Shown one piece after another: positions 1 through 10,539 of a stretch of 64,000 bases of DNA (positions are counted from its first letter, which is position 1; each line of letters starts with the position of its first letter). A program made the position numbers and the translations under genes. Location of the stretch: contig VSDK01010196.1 of assembly GCA_009767595.1 (NCBI GenBank), positions 388,752-452,751 on the forward strand. The letters are read 5' to 3'. Under the pieces are notes generated by a model. The model was not told the DNA's origin. It ran no database searches and worked only from the letters and a program-made list of their open reading frames with translations. The DNA is from Symbiodinium kawagutii (Eukaryota > Sar > Dinophyceae > Suessiales > Symbiodiniaceae).

Positions 1-48
1 GGACAGCCCTGCACCGAGATCATCTCACCCCCTGGCGAGTGCGAGCGG
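1..48 (-). CDS. partial exon running off the left edge
   Basis: In the minus strand a CAG acceptor (plus 49-51) opens a frame reading SHSPGGEMISVQGC, which leaves the window uninterrupted. The adjacent plus-strand DNA to the right turns abruptly into T/G-rich repeat, as at most other exons here. It is too short for functional assignment and is probably the next exon of the same split gene. Confidence 0.4.
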
Positions 49-59
49 CTGAGTGGTGG

Positions 60-850
60 CTTGGATGTGGGTAGGTTTGATATGGGCTCAATCTATATCA
101 GTCGATATGGCTTTGACTACAAAGTTGACAATAAAGGTTGACAATCGAAGTTTTATATGGCTTTGCTGTCGGGTGAAAAATGTGGTGTTGATTGGGTTCA
201 CTATGGGATGATGCGGTTGTGGGTTGATGTGGGGTTACTGTGGGTTGGTCTGAGCGTACTGGGGGACTGATGTCGGGCTCAATGTGGGTTTGATACAGGT
301 CTAACCTGAGTTCGATGCGGGTTTGATCTGGGCTTAATGCGAGTTTCATGTGGGTTTAATTACTGTGGGTTTGATGTCGGTTTACTGTGGGTTTGATGTG
401 GGTTTAATGTTGGTTTGATGTGGGTTTGATGTCGGTTTTTTGTTTGCTGTGGGTTCAATGCGAGTTTGCTGTGGGTTTGATGTCGGTTTGATGTGGGTTT
501 ACTGTGGGTTTGATGTAGGCTTAATGTGGGTTTGATCTGGGTTTGCTGTGGGGTTTAACCTGAGTTTATTGTAGGTAGGTTTACTGTGGGTTTTTTGTCC
601 GGTTTGTGTGCGGTCTACTGTGGGTTTGGTGTGGGCTTGATCTGGGTTTGATGTGGGTTTATTGCGGGCTTAATCTGGGTTTCATGTGGGCTTGATGTGG
701 GATGATGTTGGTCTTGTTAATTCAATGTAGGTTTGACATGAGTTTAATATGTGTTTGATCTAGGTTGAAGCGGTTTTGATATGGATTTCATGTGGGTTTC
801 ATGTGGCCTTATTTTGGGTTAAATGTGGGGGTAGTGTGGGCTTGATGTAG
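60..850. repeat. degenerate 11-bp T/G-rich repeat tract (intron)
   Basis: Dozens of variants of TGGGTTTGATG (11 bp) follow each other, with changes to TTTAATG, TTTACTG and CGGTTTGATG. The plus strand is strongly G/T biased. No coding frame is credible. It lies on the upstream (sense) side of the exon at 1-48. Confidence 0.8.
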
Positions 851-962
851 GTTTGATGTGGCTTCAATGGAATGATCCTCATCCTACCTTAATCATGCGC
901 GACCTTCATGAATCATGGTTCTTCATCATTAGCCAAAGATTGCGAATCATTGCTCACCATTG

Positions 963-1066
963 GGTGTTTCTCAAAATAGGGGTACCCCTAAATCATCCAT
1001 TAATAGTCATTTATAGTAATAAACCAACCATTTTTTGGGCGCCCTGTGGCTTGAGAAACCACCAGT
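963..1066. mobile_element. family A terminal-inverted-repeat element
   Basis: It starts GGGTGTTTCTCAAAATAGGG and ends with the imperfect inverse CCCTGTGGCTTGAGAAACCA. The interior contains AATCATCCATTAATAG and GTAATAAACCAACCATTTTT, shared by many copies in the window. At about 104 bp without an ORF it is MITE-like. Confidence 0.75.
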
Positions 1067-1074
1067 ATGAACAA

Positions 1075-1610
1075 TCTTTACCCACCAAGATCCCAAGATC
1101 AATAGGGGTATCCCCCCGAGTTCGCCGGTTTTCCTATGGTACCCCCCTCAATTTGTCAACCTGTGGAATTAACTATTGATTGTTGTTGGTTATAGCCTAA
1201 TTGTTATTATATATAAATATACAAGGTCATTGATTCTTGCACTAATTATCAAAACCATAATTATTACTTACTCATTGATTATTGTTGGTGATTATCGTCT
1301 TGATACAATGGCTATAACCTTTATCAAACACGTTTAACCACTATAATCCTATGGTTTGTTCATCCAGGGTTTACAGTCACGACAATATACCCACATTTAC
1401 TAATCCACTGGTTTCCCATTAAACTGGTATCCCCCAATCAACCTAGGGTAAACGTTAATCCGGGGTCAACATGACCCACCCTAACCACGGCATATCCACA
1501 TTTACAAACCAACTGGTCTCCCATTAAAATGGGAACCTCCCCCTAATAAACCTAAGGTTCTTACCTACCTTAACCGCGTCATATCCACATTTAGTAACCT
1601 ATCCCCATCC
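1075..1610. other. gene-free intron stretch, A/C-rich toward the exon
   Basis: AT-rich sequence contains repeated pieces such as CATATCCACATTTA and CCCATTAAACTGG (about 1385-1620), each seen two or three times at roughly 90-110 bp spacing. I see no coding frame. The plus strand is A/C-biased next to the exon that follows. Confidence 0.5.
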
Positions 1611-1616
1611 ATCAAC

Positions 1617-1717
1617 CCCTGCGCCTGGTTCCTGGCAGCCGCATGTCTTCGAGCACAACATGCGAGTCGTCCAGCCACGACCGCCATCCGCACCATACCT
1701 CGCCCGCCGCTACCGGG
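1617..1717 (-). CDS. exon, unknown soluble segment
   Basis: An acceptor ACACACAG lies at plus 1718-1725 and a possible GTTGAT donor at 1611-1616. The frame includes EVWCGWRSWLDDSHVVLEDM followed by RLPGTRRRG, rich in G/C-ending codons and tryptophan. Alternative frames have a stop or a poorer composition. The function is unknown. The left flank is A/C-rich and the right flank T/G-rich. Confidence 0.6.
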
Positions 1718-1739
1718 CTGTGTGTCTCGGGTCTTAAAC

Positions 1740-2160
1740 CATTACTGCGGCGAATGATAAGCTGGTTGAATGTTGATGATAAGTTTTTTTGAATTAGCTG
1801 GTAATAGGTAAAGCTGGTTGAACATTGATGATAAGCTATTGATGATAAGCTGGTTGAATTAAATCAAGTAAGTCAGTAATAAACTGGTGAACAAGCTGAT
1901 TATTGATTGGTGAATGACTGATAGTAAAGTTGTTAATCGACTGGTCAATAATCATTCTTTAGAATTGCTAATGAATACTAAACTGGTGAATAAGTTATGA
2001 ATAAATTGGCGAATTAGCTGATTATGGTGAATTATTGATTGGTGAGGTATTTGCAATTAGTAAATCTTTAGTCAACTCAATTATGGTCAATAATCATGTT
2101 TTTCAATTGCTAATTCATAATCATCATCACTAACAGCAAGCTGGTCAACAATGCTTGTAA
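1740..2160. repeat. degenerate T/G-rich repeat tract (intron)
   Basis: Repeated GATAAGCTGGTTGAATT-like and GGTGAATTATTGATTGG-like words fill this stretch. It is the T/G-biased right flank of the preceding exon. No gene is seen. Confidence 0.6.
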
Positions 2161-2239
2161 AGATTCGTGGAAGGAATTAGTGCTCTAGGCTCTCGCTGTC
2201 TATGTTTGCATCTGATTGATAAGGAAGCACGCATTGTGC

Positions 2240-2375
2240 ATTATGCGTATTCCGCCTCCGCAGAAACATGGAAAGAACCTGCCCTTGCACAGTTGACATC
2301 ATGTGGAGATGGTTTTGCCAAGTGCAACCACACACAAGATGTGTTGGGGCAAGCCATTCGTTCATCCCACAGGTA
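2240..2375 (-). CDS. possible exon, frame unresolved
   Basis: This is a moderately GC island between intron blocks. One minus frame reads MACPNTSCVWLHLAKPSPHD, another is a tryptophan/methionine-rich hydrophobic frame, and the plus strand is also open. No splice pair clearly favours one of them. Confidence 0.2.
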
Positions 2376-2577
2376 CCTGGCAACATTACTTAAACGACAT
2401 GCGTTTAATCTAAGAATATCTAGTCATCCTTGAGTTGATAGAATATCAAAAGGGACCATCCCCAATAAGTACGGTAAATGATCGACCTACTGAACATGGT
2501 GGATATTCCATCTACTCCAGGATTGCCAAAAAATACGCTCGTATGTTCACAACAGATCCCAAAAGCCGACATCTCAC

Positions 2578-2687
2578 GCCCCATGGATCTGCCAGGGTGC
2601 TCGGGCATGATGGTGATGGAGCCACAGTAGGACATGACATCCTGACATCCCTGGATGCTCTTGTTGTCAAAGGCTTCCCTCCGGGGG
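2578..2687 (-). CDS. exon, unknown cysteine-containing segment
   Basis: An acceptor with pyrimidine context (CATCCTCAG, plus 2688-2696) and a strong GTGAGA donor (2572-2577) bound a frame reading DNKSIQGCQDVMSYCGS then ITIMPEHPGRSMG. Most codons end in C or G. The same frame is open for about 60 bp further right (WWCAICTFRDGWLGW), so the exon may be longer. Function unknown. Confidence 0.6.
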
Positions 2688-3221
2688 CTGAGGATGATCG
2701 ACCACCCGAGCCATCCGTCACGGAAGGTGCAGATCGCGCACCACCATGAAGAGATTCAGAATACCATCACAAACCGTCTAAAGATGGCCATCTACTATCA
2801 TTAAGCATCATTCATCATGATGATTCATAATGGCCAAGAAGAGATGGATGACCAACCATCAAGTGGTTCAGAAACCTCAACTCTCAGCCCTGCACTGTTG
2901 GGGGCACCCTCGATTCCAAACTTCCCCAGTTGCCACAGTTTCTAGTTGCGTCCGCTCCACTGTGTATCTACTGTATCGACCACAACTGTTAGTTACCCAG
3001 TTGTGTTGGTAGTTATCCACCCTAGTAGTTGGCTGGCCATTGTAGATAGCCGCCTTCTAAAGTTCTCAGATGCTACGTTGAGGATGGGGTGGTATGGGTT
3101 GGGGGGCCATGTTAACGTTCATCCGCACTTGCGCAGGATGTTGATGCTACGCGGAGGATGGGATGGGGTGGGGTGGGGTGTGATATTAACGCTCACCTGC
3201 ACACCATGTTGATGCTAAGAC

Positions 3222-3338
3222 CAGGAGTACGCCAAGCGTGTTGCGACAACTGTGAAGCAACTGAGGAGGCACGCGAGCCAGAATGGACACTGGTGGCGAA
3301 CGCCTCGTGTGAAGAAGGTGAGTGCACTGCACCCGCAC
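3222..3338 (-). CDS. exon with a predicted membrane segment
   Basis: The frame contains CPFWLACLLSCFTVVATRLA, a hydrophobic stretch long enough to cross a membrane, preceded by TFFTRGVRHQ. The acceptor is GCCAGCAG at 3339-3346 and the donor GTCTTA at 3216-3221. G/C-ending codons favour this frame over two others that are also open. Confidence 0.45.
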
Positions 3339-3595
3339 CTGCTGGCGACTTTACACACGTGGCAAACGGTTTCGTGAGCTGTTGAGCGCTTTGTAAACCC
3401 TCTTTGGCCAACGAAAAAGTTAGCTTTCCGTAGACTGTTTTTGCACTTTGCAAACGTTGCTGCGATGACCCAACCATAGAAAGTCCTGAAAATACCATCA
3501 TGTCTGCATCTTATCCAACACACATCACTCATGTTCATAGCCAACCCCCGGTTTCCCCGCGGTATCACTCCATGGCTACAGTCGTTGGTTGTCAC

Positions 3596-3754
3596 CGGGG
3601 AGCCCTTCCGGAAGCTCGCTGCCTGAGATAGTTCAGCATGGGTTCCGTATCACCCAGGTCCCCACAGGACGGGTTGTTGGCATCCAGGAGCTCTCCCAAG
3701 TTCATGATGGTGAAATCGCTCATGACCCCGGTGTCTCTGAGCCACACCCCATAC
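3596..3754 (-). CDS. exon, soluble acidic segment
   Basis: The frame reads YGVWLRDTGV then TIMNLGELLDANNPSCGDLG then TEPMLNYLRQRASGRAP. The acceptor GTGCCAG lies at 3755-3761 and the donor GTGACA at 3590-3595. Codon bias is strong and the amino-acid makeup protein-like. I do not recognise the family. Confidence 0.65.
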
Positions 3755-4076
3755 CTGGCACGGTCTCACCTGGGGTGGCAAGCCACAACGGCCAATCGCC
3801 ATAACTGCTGTTGGTGTTTTTTTTGGCAATGAGCAACCATTCAACATCAATGCAGAAGCCAAAAACGACAGTTTTGTCCAGGTCGTAGTCAGCGTCTCCA
3901 GCATAAACAAGGCATTCGTAGTCATGAGCGGTGATTGAAATATTGGTTCTAATAGAAAGCACGTTCATCAGGAATGCGAATGTCAGAAGTGTAAGTCTAG
4001 AATTGGCTGACAAGAACATGACGGTGTACAGTACACCCCAGAAAGACAGCATTGCTTTGTTCATTGACCTATGCAA
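3720..4076 (-). CDS. uncertain 118-codon ATG ORF, hydrophobic N-terminus
   Basis: An unbroken ORF begins with ATG and has a hydrophobic stretch (AMLSFWGVLYTVMFLSA), a second (LTLLTFAFLMNVL), then an acidic stretch ECLVYAGDADYDLDKTVVFG. Codons are much less G/C-ending than in the exons around it. YAGDAD resembles the motif seen in serine carboxypeptidases, but the rest does not support that strongly. Its left end overlaps the exon at 3596-3754 in another frame, so only the part right of about 3800 could be coding. It may be an exon of different origin or a chance ORF. Confidence 0.3.
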   Translation of the reverse strand: MHRSMNKAMLSFWGVLYTVMFLSANSRLTLLTFAFLMNVLSIRTNISITAHDYECLVYAGDADYDLDKTVVFGFCIDVEWLLIAKKNTNSSYGDWPLWLATPGETVPGMGCGSETPGS

Positions 4077-4319
4077 ATGTCAATTGTTCATATGAATGCA
4101 TATGTAAAAACAAATGCCATCAAATACCTACGCTGACACTAATATGCACATTCTCACACACAGAAACCCACAAAGCGCATAGTGGTTTAGGATACGTCAT
4201 ACTACGCTATGTCACAGTACCAAAAAAACAAAAATGCAACTACTGGATTGTTCAGTTCGCCCATGTTGTGCCCCCAACCTTGCTGCACAGTGTTTTCCTA
4301 TGAAGTTCATGGTGAAGTG

Positions 4320-5480
4320 AACTTGGATAGTAGGTCGATAATGATGGTCAATAGTTCACAGCAATGATAGGGCATATTAACCATTAACACCATGAACCAC
4401 TACCAACCATTATCAACCGTTATCAACCATTATTGATGACCATTGCTACGGTAACTCTTCTTAACCATCATTAACCACTATCAACCATCATCCATCATTA
4501 ACAATCATCTTTAACCATGATGAATAGCCATCATAATTAACCAATCTCTATAACCACTATGAACTACTATTAATAATCATCATTAATAACCACCAACCAT
4601 TATTACTAACCATTGTCAACCACTATCAACCATTACAAACTATTTCTGACCACTATAAGCATTACTAACACTAATTAATCATTGTGAACCATTGATATTC
4701 ACCATCATTACCATTAGTATTAACCACTATCACCATTACTAACCATCGTTTATAACCATTATCAACCACTACTGCCTATTCTGAGCCATTATTAGCTATT
4801 ACTGACCACTACTAAATATTCTTAACCACTATCAACCACTAATCATTATGAACTGATATCCACCACAATGAATTACCATCATTATTCACCATTATTCATT
4901 ACTAAGCATCATTATTAACCACTATTAGTTATTATCAATGAATCATTCTGGTAACCATCATTACCATATTAACAACAATGAACCATAATGAATTAACGAC
5001 TATTAACCATTATTCTGTTCACGGTTATTAGCCATATTCATCATCATTAACCACTATTAACGATTCGCGAGCATCATGTGCAATCATCATCAACCCCTAG
5101 TAACTTTTCTTAACCACTGTTGATAACCGATATTAACCACAATGAACCATTATGAATAAACCACTTTAACCATTGTTATGTTAACTATCATTAACCAATA
5201 TAGTGGCTAATAACTACTATAAACCACTATTACTGTTAACAAAGCTTAACTATTATTACTGTTAACACCATGGTTTAACTGTTCTCATTCACTGCTAATT
5301 GTTAATAGCAACTATTAACCAGTATTTTGCGAAATATTACTAACCAATATAGTAATATACTGGCTAATAAGTACCATTAACCATTGTCATTAACCATTAT
5401 TGCCAGTTAATAAAGGTGTACCTTATCATTAACCATTATTATCATTAACCATTATCACTAACCATTATTATCACTAATAT
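4320..5480. repeat. A/C-rich degenerate 10-11 bp repeat tract (intron)
   Basis: More than 1 kb of variants of ATTAACCACT, ATCAACCATT and AACCATTATC. The plus strand is nearly free of G. No gene is present. It is the left flank of the exon at 5505-5621, and the opposite flank is its complement in kind. Confidence 0.8.
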
Positions 5481-5504
5481 AGTGGTTGTTACCACCTCAT
5501 GTAC

Positions 5505-5621
5505 CTCCTAAAGCATGGCGGTGACATCGCTCGCCGCCACGCCTGGCGTCCGCGTGAGCGCTCACGCTGCTCACGGCCTCCGTCACGGCCTTGGTCCTGG
5601 AGAGATCGCGTTCGGCGTTGG
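5505..5621 (-). CDS. exon, alanine/arginine-rich helical segment
   Basis: An acceptor GATCAG (5622-5627) and donor GTACAT (5499-5504) enclose a GC-rich island. The favoured frame reads NAERDLSRTKAVTEAVSSVS then AHADARRGGERCHRHALG. A second frame, arginine- and glutamine-rich, is also open. Function unknown. Confidence 0.5.
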
Positions 5622-5689
5622 CTGATCAAATCTGGTTGACGGGTGCCATATTCAATGGTTGATATATAACATGGTGAAGTAGATAAGAA

Positions 5690-6640
5690 TGAGATCAAAA
5701 ATGATGAATGATGGTCAATAGTGGTTAACAACATGGTTCATGGTTAATATGTTTAACATGATTAACAATGGTTAACTAACAATGGTTAACTAACAATGGT
5801 TAACTAACAATGGTTAACCAGATTAATGACTTAGTGGTCAATAGTTAATGGTGAATAACCAGATGGTAACTAATGGTTATATAATTAAGTTATTAGTGGT
5901 TAATAGTTAATGGCTGATTATTTCATCTGATGGTAAATTACCATGAACTATGAATGGTACCAGATTAATGACTTAATGGTCAATAGTTAATGGTGAATAA
6001 TGGTTAATAATATAGTTTATAGTTCATGGCTAATAGTTAATAGTTAATACCATAGTTAATGGTTAAGAGCTTAAGAATGTAATTAATGATCGATGGTGAA
6101 TGACTTAATGGTTATATATACCCATTGTTAAATGGTTGATAATGGTTAACAATGGTCAACTACATGGTTAACAAAAATGAGTGGTAGATAATGGTTTATC
6201 ATGGAAATGAATGGTTCACTATATGACAATGGTTAATAAGTATATGAATAATAAGGCTTAACTTCATGGAAATTAATGGCTGATAATATGTTGATAATAC
6301 GATGGCATATCTCGGCATAACTATATGAAGAATAGTCAAGAATGGCAATGAATGATTAAGAATATGGCTAATAACGGTCACCTATGTGGCTAAGAACGGT
6401 TAACTATGTGGCAAACTGTATGATTAATCATGGTCAAAGTGGTAATTGATGGTACATATAGTGTAGTCAATGGTACATATGGTGTTGATCATATGTTCAT
6501 TCATGGTAATTAATGGCGGTTGTATATTGATATGATGGTGATTTTCAAAGGGCAAGTATAGTTGATGGTCGATCATGGATGATAATGAATGATGGATCAA
6601 TATTGGTCACAGTATGATCATGGTATGACCAACATTTGGT
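5690..6640. repeat. T/G-rich degenerate 10-11 bp repeat tract (intron)
   Basis: Variants of AATGGTTAACTAAC, GGTTAATAGTTAATGG and ATGGTGAATAA fill nearly 1 kb. The plus strand is nearly free of C. Around 5768-5818 a 15-bp unit CTAACAATGGTTAA is repeated at least three times. No gene. It mirrors the A/C-rich tract on the other side of the exon at 5.5 kb. Confidence 0.8.
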
Positions 6641-7079
6641 ATCACAACCTGATGCTTCATGGATCTTGATGGTATGATCAGGGCACGTACGATCCGTACC
6701 GATCAACATGAATTTCAATGCTTGACAGGTCCTTTGCCAGTATCAGCAACTAGTGACTGATTCTTGGATCAGTAGCTGCCTTTTTTGGCCATGAAGCATC
6801 ACCATGATCTACCACCATGGCTGATTTCAACCGCAAGGAAGCCATCTTGACTTTGGTTGGGAGTGACTACTGTTAAGCATCATGATAAGCGCAACCATTG
6901 TTAGCCATCAGCCAGGATTCATGCAGCTTCTAAAATGGGTTGGTCAGCGGGTTACGAAGCTGATAGTCTGCTGACAAATACATCGCCCCCATTTTGAGAA
7001 ACCATCATGAACTTAATACAACCAGATAGTTATATCACCCTATAGTTTACCATACAGGTAACCACCATCAACCAGCTAC
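6640..7079. other. gene-free intron stretch
   Basis: Mixed sequence without convincing coding bias. The last 60 bp before the next exon become A/C-rich (ACCACCATCAACCAGC), as at other exons. I see nothing else. Confidence 0.4.
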
Positions 7080-7218
7080 CGCTGCTGAACAAGACGCGGC
7101 CAAGGCGCTTGATGCTGTCTTCTTCTGCCTCCCAACCGTCACCCGCTGTGGGCGACATGAGTACAACCCCGCGCTTGTCGAAGCTCCACACGAAGTTCAA
7201 ATTCCCTCCACACATGGC
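7080..7218 (-). CDS. exon, soluble segment
   Basis: The frame reads GNLNFVWSFDKRGVVLMSPT then AGDGWEAEEDSIKRLGRVLF, with strong G/C-ending bias. The acceptor is CATGGCAG (7219-7226) and the donor GTAGCT (7074-7079). It follows the membrane-rich exons at 8.8-17 kb and would lie on one face of the membrane. Family not named. Confidence 0.7.
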
Positions 7219-7254
7219 CTGCCATGGCTGGGTGCTTGGGGGGTTCTAAGCCAG

Positions 7255-7352
7255 TGACTGGGAAATCCCAAGCTATGGCTGGTTTATTACTATGAATGGC
7301 TAATATACGATGATAACTGGGGGTGCCCCTCTCTTGAGAAACACCCCTATGG
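7255..7352. mobile_element. family A element, 3' half best preserved
   Basis: CTGGTTTATTACTATGAATG leads to GATGATAACTGGGGG and CTTGAGAAACACCCC, the conserved interior and right end of family A. The left terminus is degraded. Confidence 0.45.
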
Positions 7353-7359
7353 CAGTGTC

Positions 7360-8290
7360 AACGAAATGGTTGGATTTGCAGTTGATCAGCCGGTCAACCG
7401 TCATTAATCAGCAGCAAGCATCAGCAAGCATCATTGGCCATGGTTTTATAACCATCAGAAACAATCATTGTCTGAAAAACATCAAGCACCAACAAGCAAA
7501 GTTATTGACCATGTTCAAACATAAGTATTAACCATTATTTGCCCTAGTCACAAGCATCTTGTCATCCACACTAGTAGGCATTCGTGTGGCCATGATTAAT
7601 CTCAACGGAGCATATGAGTGGTGACAATAACCAGTGGATAAACGCGATCTTGTCAATGACGATCCACTGGTACCAACATTGACATTGAGCAAGTGAAACG
7701 CGTCATGAGCCAAACCACTATCAACCAGAATAAGCTAATCCCTGGGTGTAAACAATAAAAATGGAAGAATACCAACCAACAACAGCATGGATGCAATCAG
7801 CAATAGTAGAGATAGAACCAAGATGAGCCAACCATAGAGGGGAGATAATGCTGGGTGATACCACAATCCTCATGAACAGTATAGTTTCGCAAGCGATCAT
7901 GTTACGGGGATATGGCAGGGAAGGGTCACCGGGTACAGCTGGTTGTGAACCACTAATCCCAAGTCCCTTTGAACAGTTTGTTGGCAAACTATGGTAAAGA
8001 CACGCGATCTACTCAATCTGCTCTCTGGCAGTCCGAATCTGGATCAGGGTGGAAGGCATTCGCCATTTGTAGCTGGTTTACTTATTTAAATGGTGAGAGG
8101 TGAACATCTCATGAATGACCAAACTGGTATTTGTTGGTACGTTCGTCCCCTTTGCTGGATGGTTCATGTTGATATTCTGGTTGGTTGTTATCACTTATGA
8201 AGTATGAGGAACCAAGAGCCATTCTAACCACCATTGGAAACCAGTTACGATTGTATATGCAAACTATTCTTATCCACTAATAATTATAGT
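7360..8290. other. gene-free intron stretch
   Basis: AT-rich sequence with scattered CATCAAGCA and ACCAACAACA words. No frame combines codon bias with splice signals. I see nothing firm here. Confidence 0.35.
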
Positions 8291-8297
8291 TTGCCAT

Positions 8298-8400
8298 ATG
8301 GGTGTTTCTCGAAATAGGGGACCCCCAGTTATCATCGTTTATCAACCATTTATAGTAGCACAATAACTTTGAGGTCCCCTATAGCTTGAGAAACCCCCAC
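8298..8400. mobile_element. family A element
   Basis: It starts GGGTGTTTCTCGAAATAGGG and ends CCCTATAGCTTGAGAAACCC, with ATCAACCATTTATAGTA in the centre. The termini are near-perfect inverses of each other. Confidence 0.75.
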
Positions 8401-8788
8401 ATTGGTCCTATTGTTGATTATCATCAGCTATTATAAACCACTAAAATGCCTTATAAAACCATATGCCCAATGGGATTCCCTATTACTAACCATTATCATC
8501 CCCTATTTTCCCCCATTATCCCCTACAAAAACATACAAACCATTGGTAGCCAGTATGAACCTTCGTTCGCCATATCAACAAGCAGCACCAGCCACCATTG
8601 ATGCGCCTCAAAGTATGAGCTGCTCGTGCTGTCAACCATGGATACGCATTACAAAGCAGTAATTCCTGTATAGACCACTCTAAATCCAGTAAAACCACTA
8701 TAAGTCACCATATATAAACCCACTATAAACCAGTGGTATTACCACTCTAAATTCAATAAAAAGCTGTGTCAACCACTATAAATCCAAC

Positions 8789-8971
8789 CAAGCCGCGAGC
8801 CGCGATGCGTTGCCGCGAGGCCTGCTCCACGGTGCGCAAGGTGGTCACCATGGGCTCCAGCATGGTCAGGTAGATGTGGATGATGAGACCAGGAATCAGA
8901 AGCGTCCTGGGCAGCGGCTCAACGTGCGGGGACGGGTGAACCGCGCAGCACCCCGTGGGAAGGATCCGGGC
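8789..8971 (-). CDS. exon of a multi-pass membrane protein
   Basis: An acceptor TTGATCCAG (8972-8980) and donor GTTGGA (8783-8788) enclose 61 codons. The frame contains PSPHVEPLPR, the hydrophobic TLLIPGLIIHIYLTMLEPMV, then TTLRTVEQASRQRIAARG. Almost every codon ends in C or G. It continues the chain from the exon at 9.4 kb. Left flank A/C-rich, right flank T/G-rich. Confidence 0.75.
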
Positions 8972-9381
8972 CTGGATCAATTATGGCGACCGATCCGTGG
9001 TGGATGATGGAGTTATCATAGTTATGGCTCATGATGATGGTTGATGATAGTAGCTTTAGTGAAAAGGTTGATAATCCCGCTTTAATCAGGCAGTGCTCAT
9101 AAACTTCATTGTTAATATACACCATGAAATAACAAATGACTAAATAATCCCACTATAATAATGCTCATAACTATGAATAGTGGCCATTTCATGGGAGAAG
9201 TGCTGGGGGGGTCCGCTGCTTCTGCTGCCCGTGACTTCTCACTGCGGATCGGCATGGTGAGTGCGCTTCAGCTTCTGATGATTGGCTTGATGGTACTATC
9301 TATCATTAACCATCAAAAACGACTATAAATCCTTTGTTCATATAAGTTTTAAGCAATTCACCATCATTAACCACGGTGAAC

Positions 9382-9522
9382 TCCCTTTGCCAATCTGCAC
9401 TTCGGAGGCTTCCGAGGCTCATGAAAATCGCCTTGGCATCGACGCCACGAATGCGTGGCAGCGCTGGCATGGGCATTGGGTCCAGTTGGTGAAGCATGTG
9501 ACGACCTGTGCGGCGGCGCAGC
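9382..9522 (-). CDS. exon of a multi-pass membrane protein
   Basis: The frame reads RLRRRTGRH, then MLHQLDPMPMPALPRIRGVD, then AKAIFMSLGSLRSADWQRE. The acceptor CATCACCAG lies at 9523-9531; a GT donor is possible at 9380-9381. The basic patch and proline motif suggest a cytosolic loop before the next membrane segment. Codon bias is very strong. Confidence 0.7.
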
Positions 9523-9744
9523 CTGGTGATGTTGAGGACGAATGGTGCCAGGAATGGCTTGAGAAATGGTAAGAATCATGATGGCAATGGTGCCAGGAAT
9601 CATGATAAAGATGGTAAATGATTGAGAACCATTCTTAGTGATGCTGAACAAGATGATAAATTCAGGAACTCCTTGGATATTGGAAAGGAAGCAGTTGCAA
9701 CTACACAATATTATTCCAAGTGATGGTTCGTGATGGGCAAGCAC

Positions 9745-9745
<1 letters not shown>

Positions 9746-9814
<69 letters not shown>

Positions 9815-9957
9815 AATGCTGGTGGTGGTGATGGTGATGATGATGATGATGATGATGCTGGTGGTGATGATGATGATGATGGTGATTGTGATGGTGATGG
9901 TGATGGTGATGATGATGATGATGGTGATGGTGATGATGATGATGATGATAATGATGG

Positions 9958-9988
<31 letters not shown>

Positions 9989-10139
9989 GATGGTGATGAT
10001 GGTGATGGTGATGGTGATGATGATGATGGTGATGATGATGATGATGATGATGGTGATGATGGTGATGATGGTGATGATGATGATGATGATGCTGATAATG
10101 ATGGTGGTGGTGATGATGATGATGACGACGATGATGATG

Positions 10140-10171
<32 letters not shown>

Positions 10172-10182
10172 GATGGTGATGG

Positions 10183-10217
<35 letters not shown>

Positions 10218-10404
10218 GTGCTGGTGATGATGATGATGATGATGTTGATGGTGATGATGACGATGATGATGACGACGATGATGATGATAATGATGACGAT
10301 GACGATGACGATGACGTTGACGTTGACGATGATGATGATGATGATGATGATGATCATGATGATGGTGGTGGTGATGATGATGATGATGATGATGGTGATG
10401 GTGG

Positions 10405-10435
<31 letters not shown>

Positions 10436-10455
10436 GATGGTGATGATGGTGATGG

Positions 10456-10501
<46 letters not shown>

Positions 10502-10535
10502 GATGGTGATGATGGTGATGATGATGATGGTGATG
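9746..10535. repeat. GAT/GGT trinucleotide array
   Basis: About 790 bp of near-continuous (GAT)n with interspersed GGT, GAC, CTG and AAT variants. It gives long artefactual frames of histidine, isoleucine or methionine, which are not genes. It sits in the 3' (sense) part of the intron between the exons at 11.6 and 9.5 kb. Confidence 0.9.
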
Positions 10536-10539
10536 GGTC

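Noticed and set aside
4320..6640. Possible large inverted repeat of a transposon around 5.5 kb
   Set aside because: The arms are complementary in composition and short words but not alignable base for base, and the same pattern recurs at other exons.
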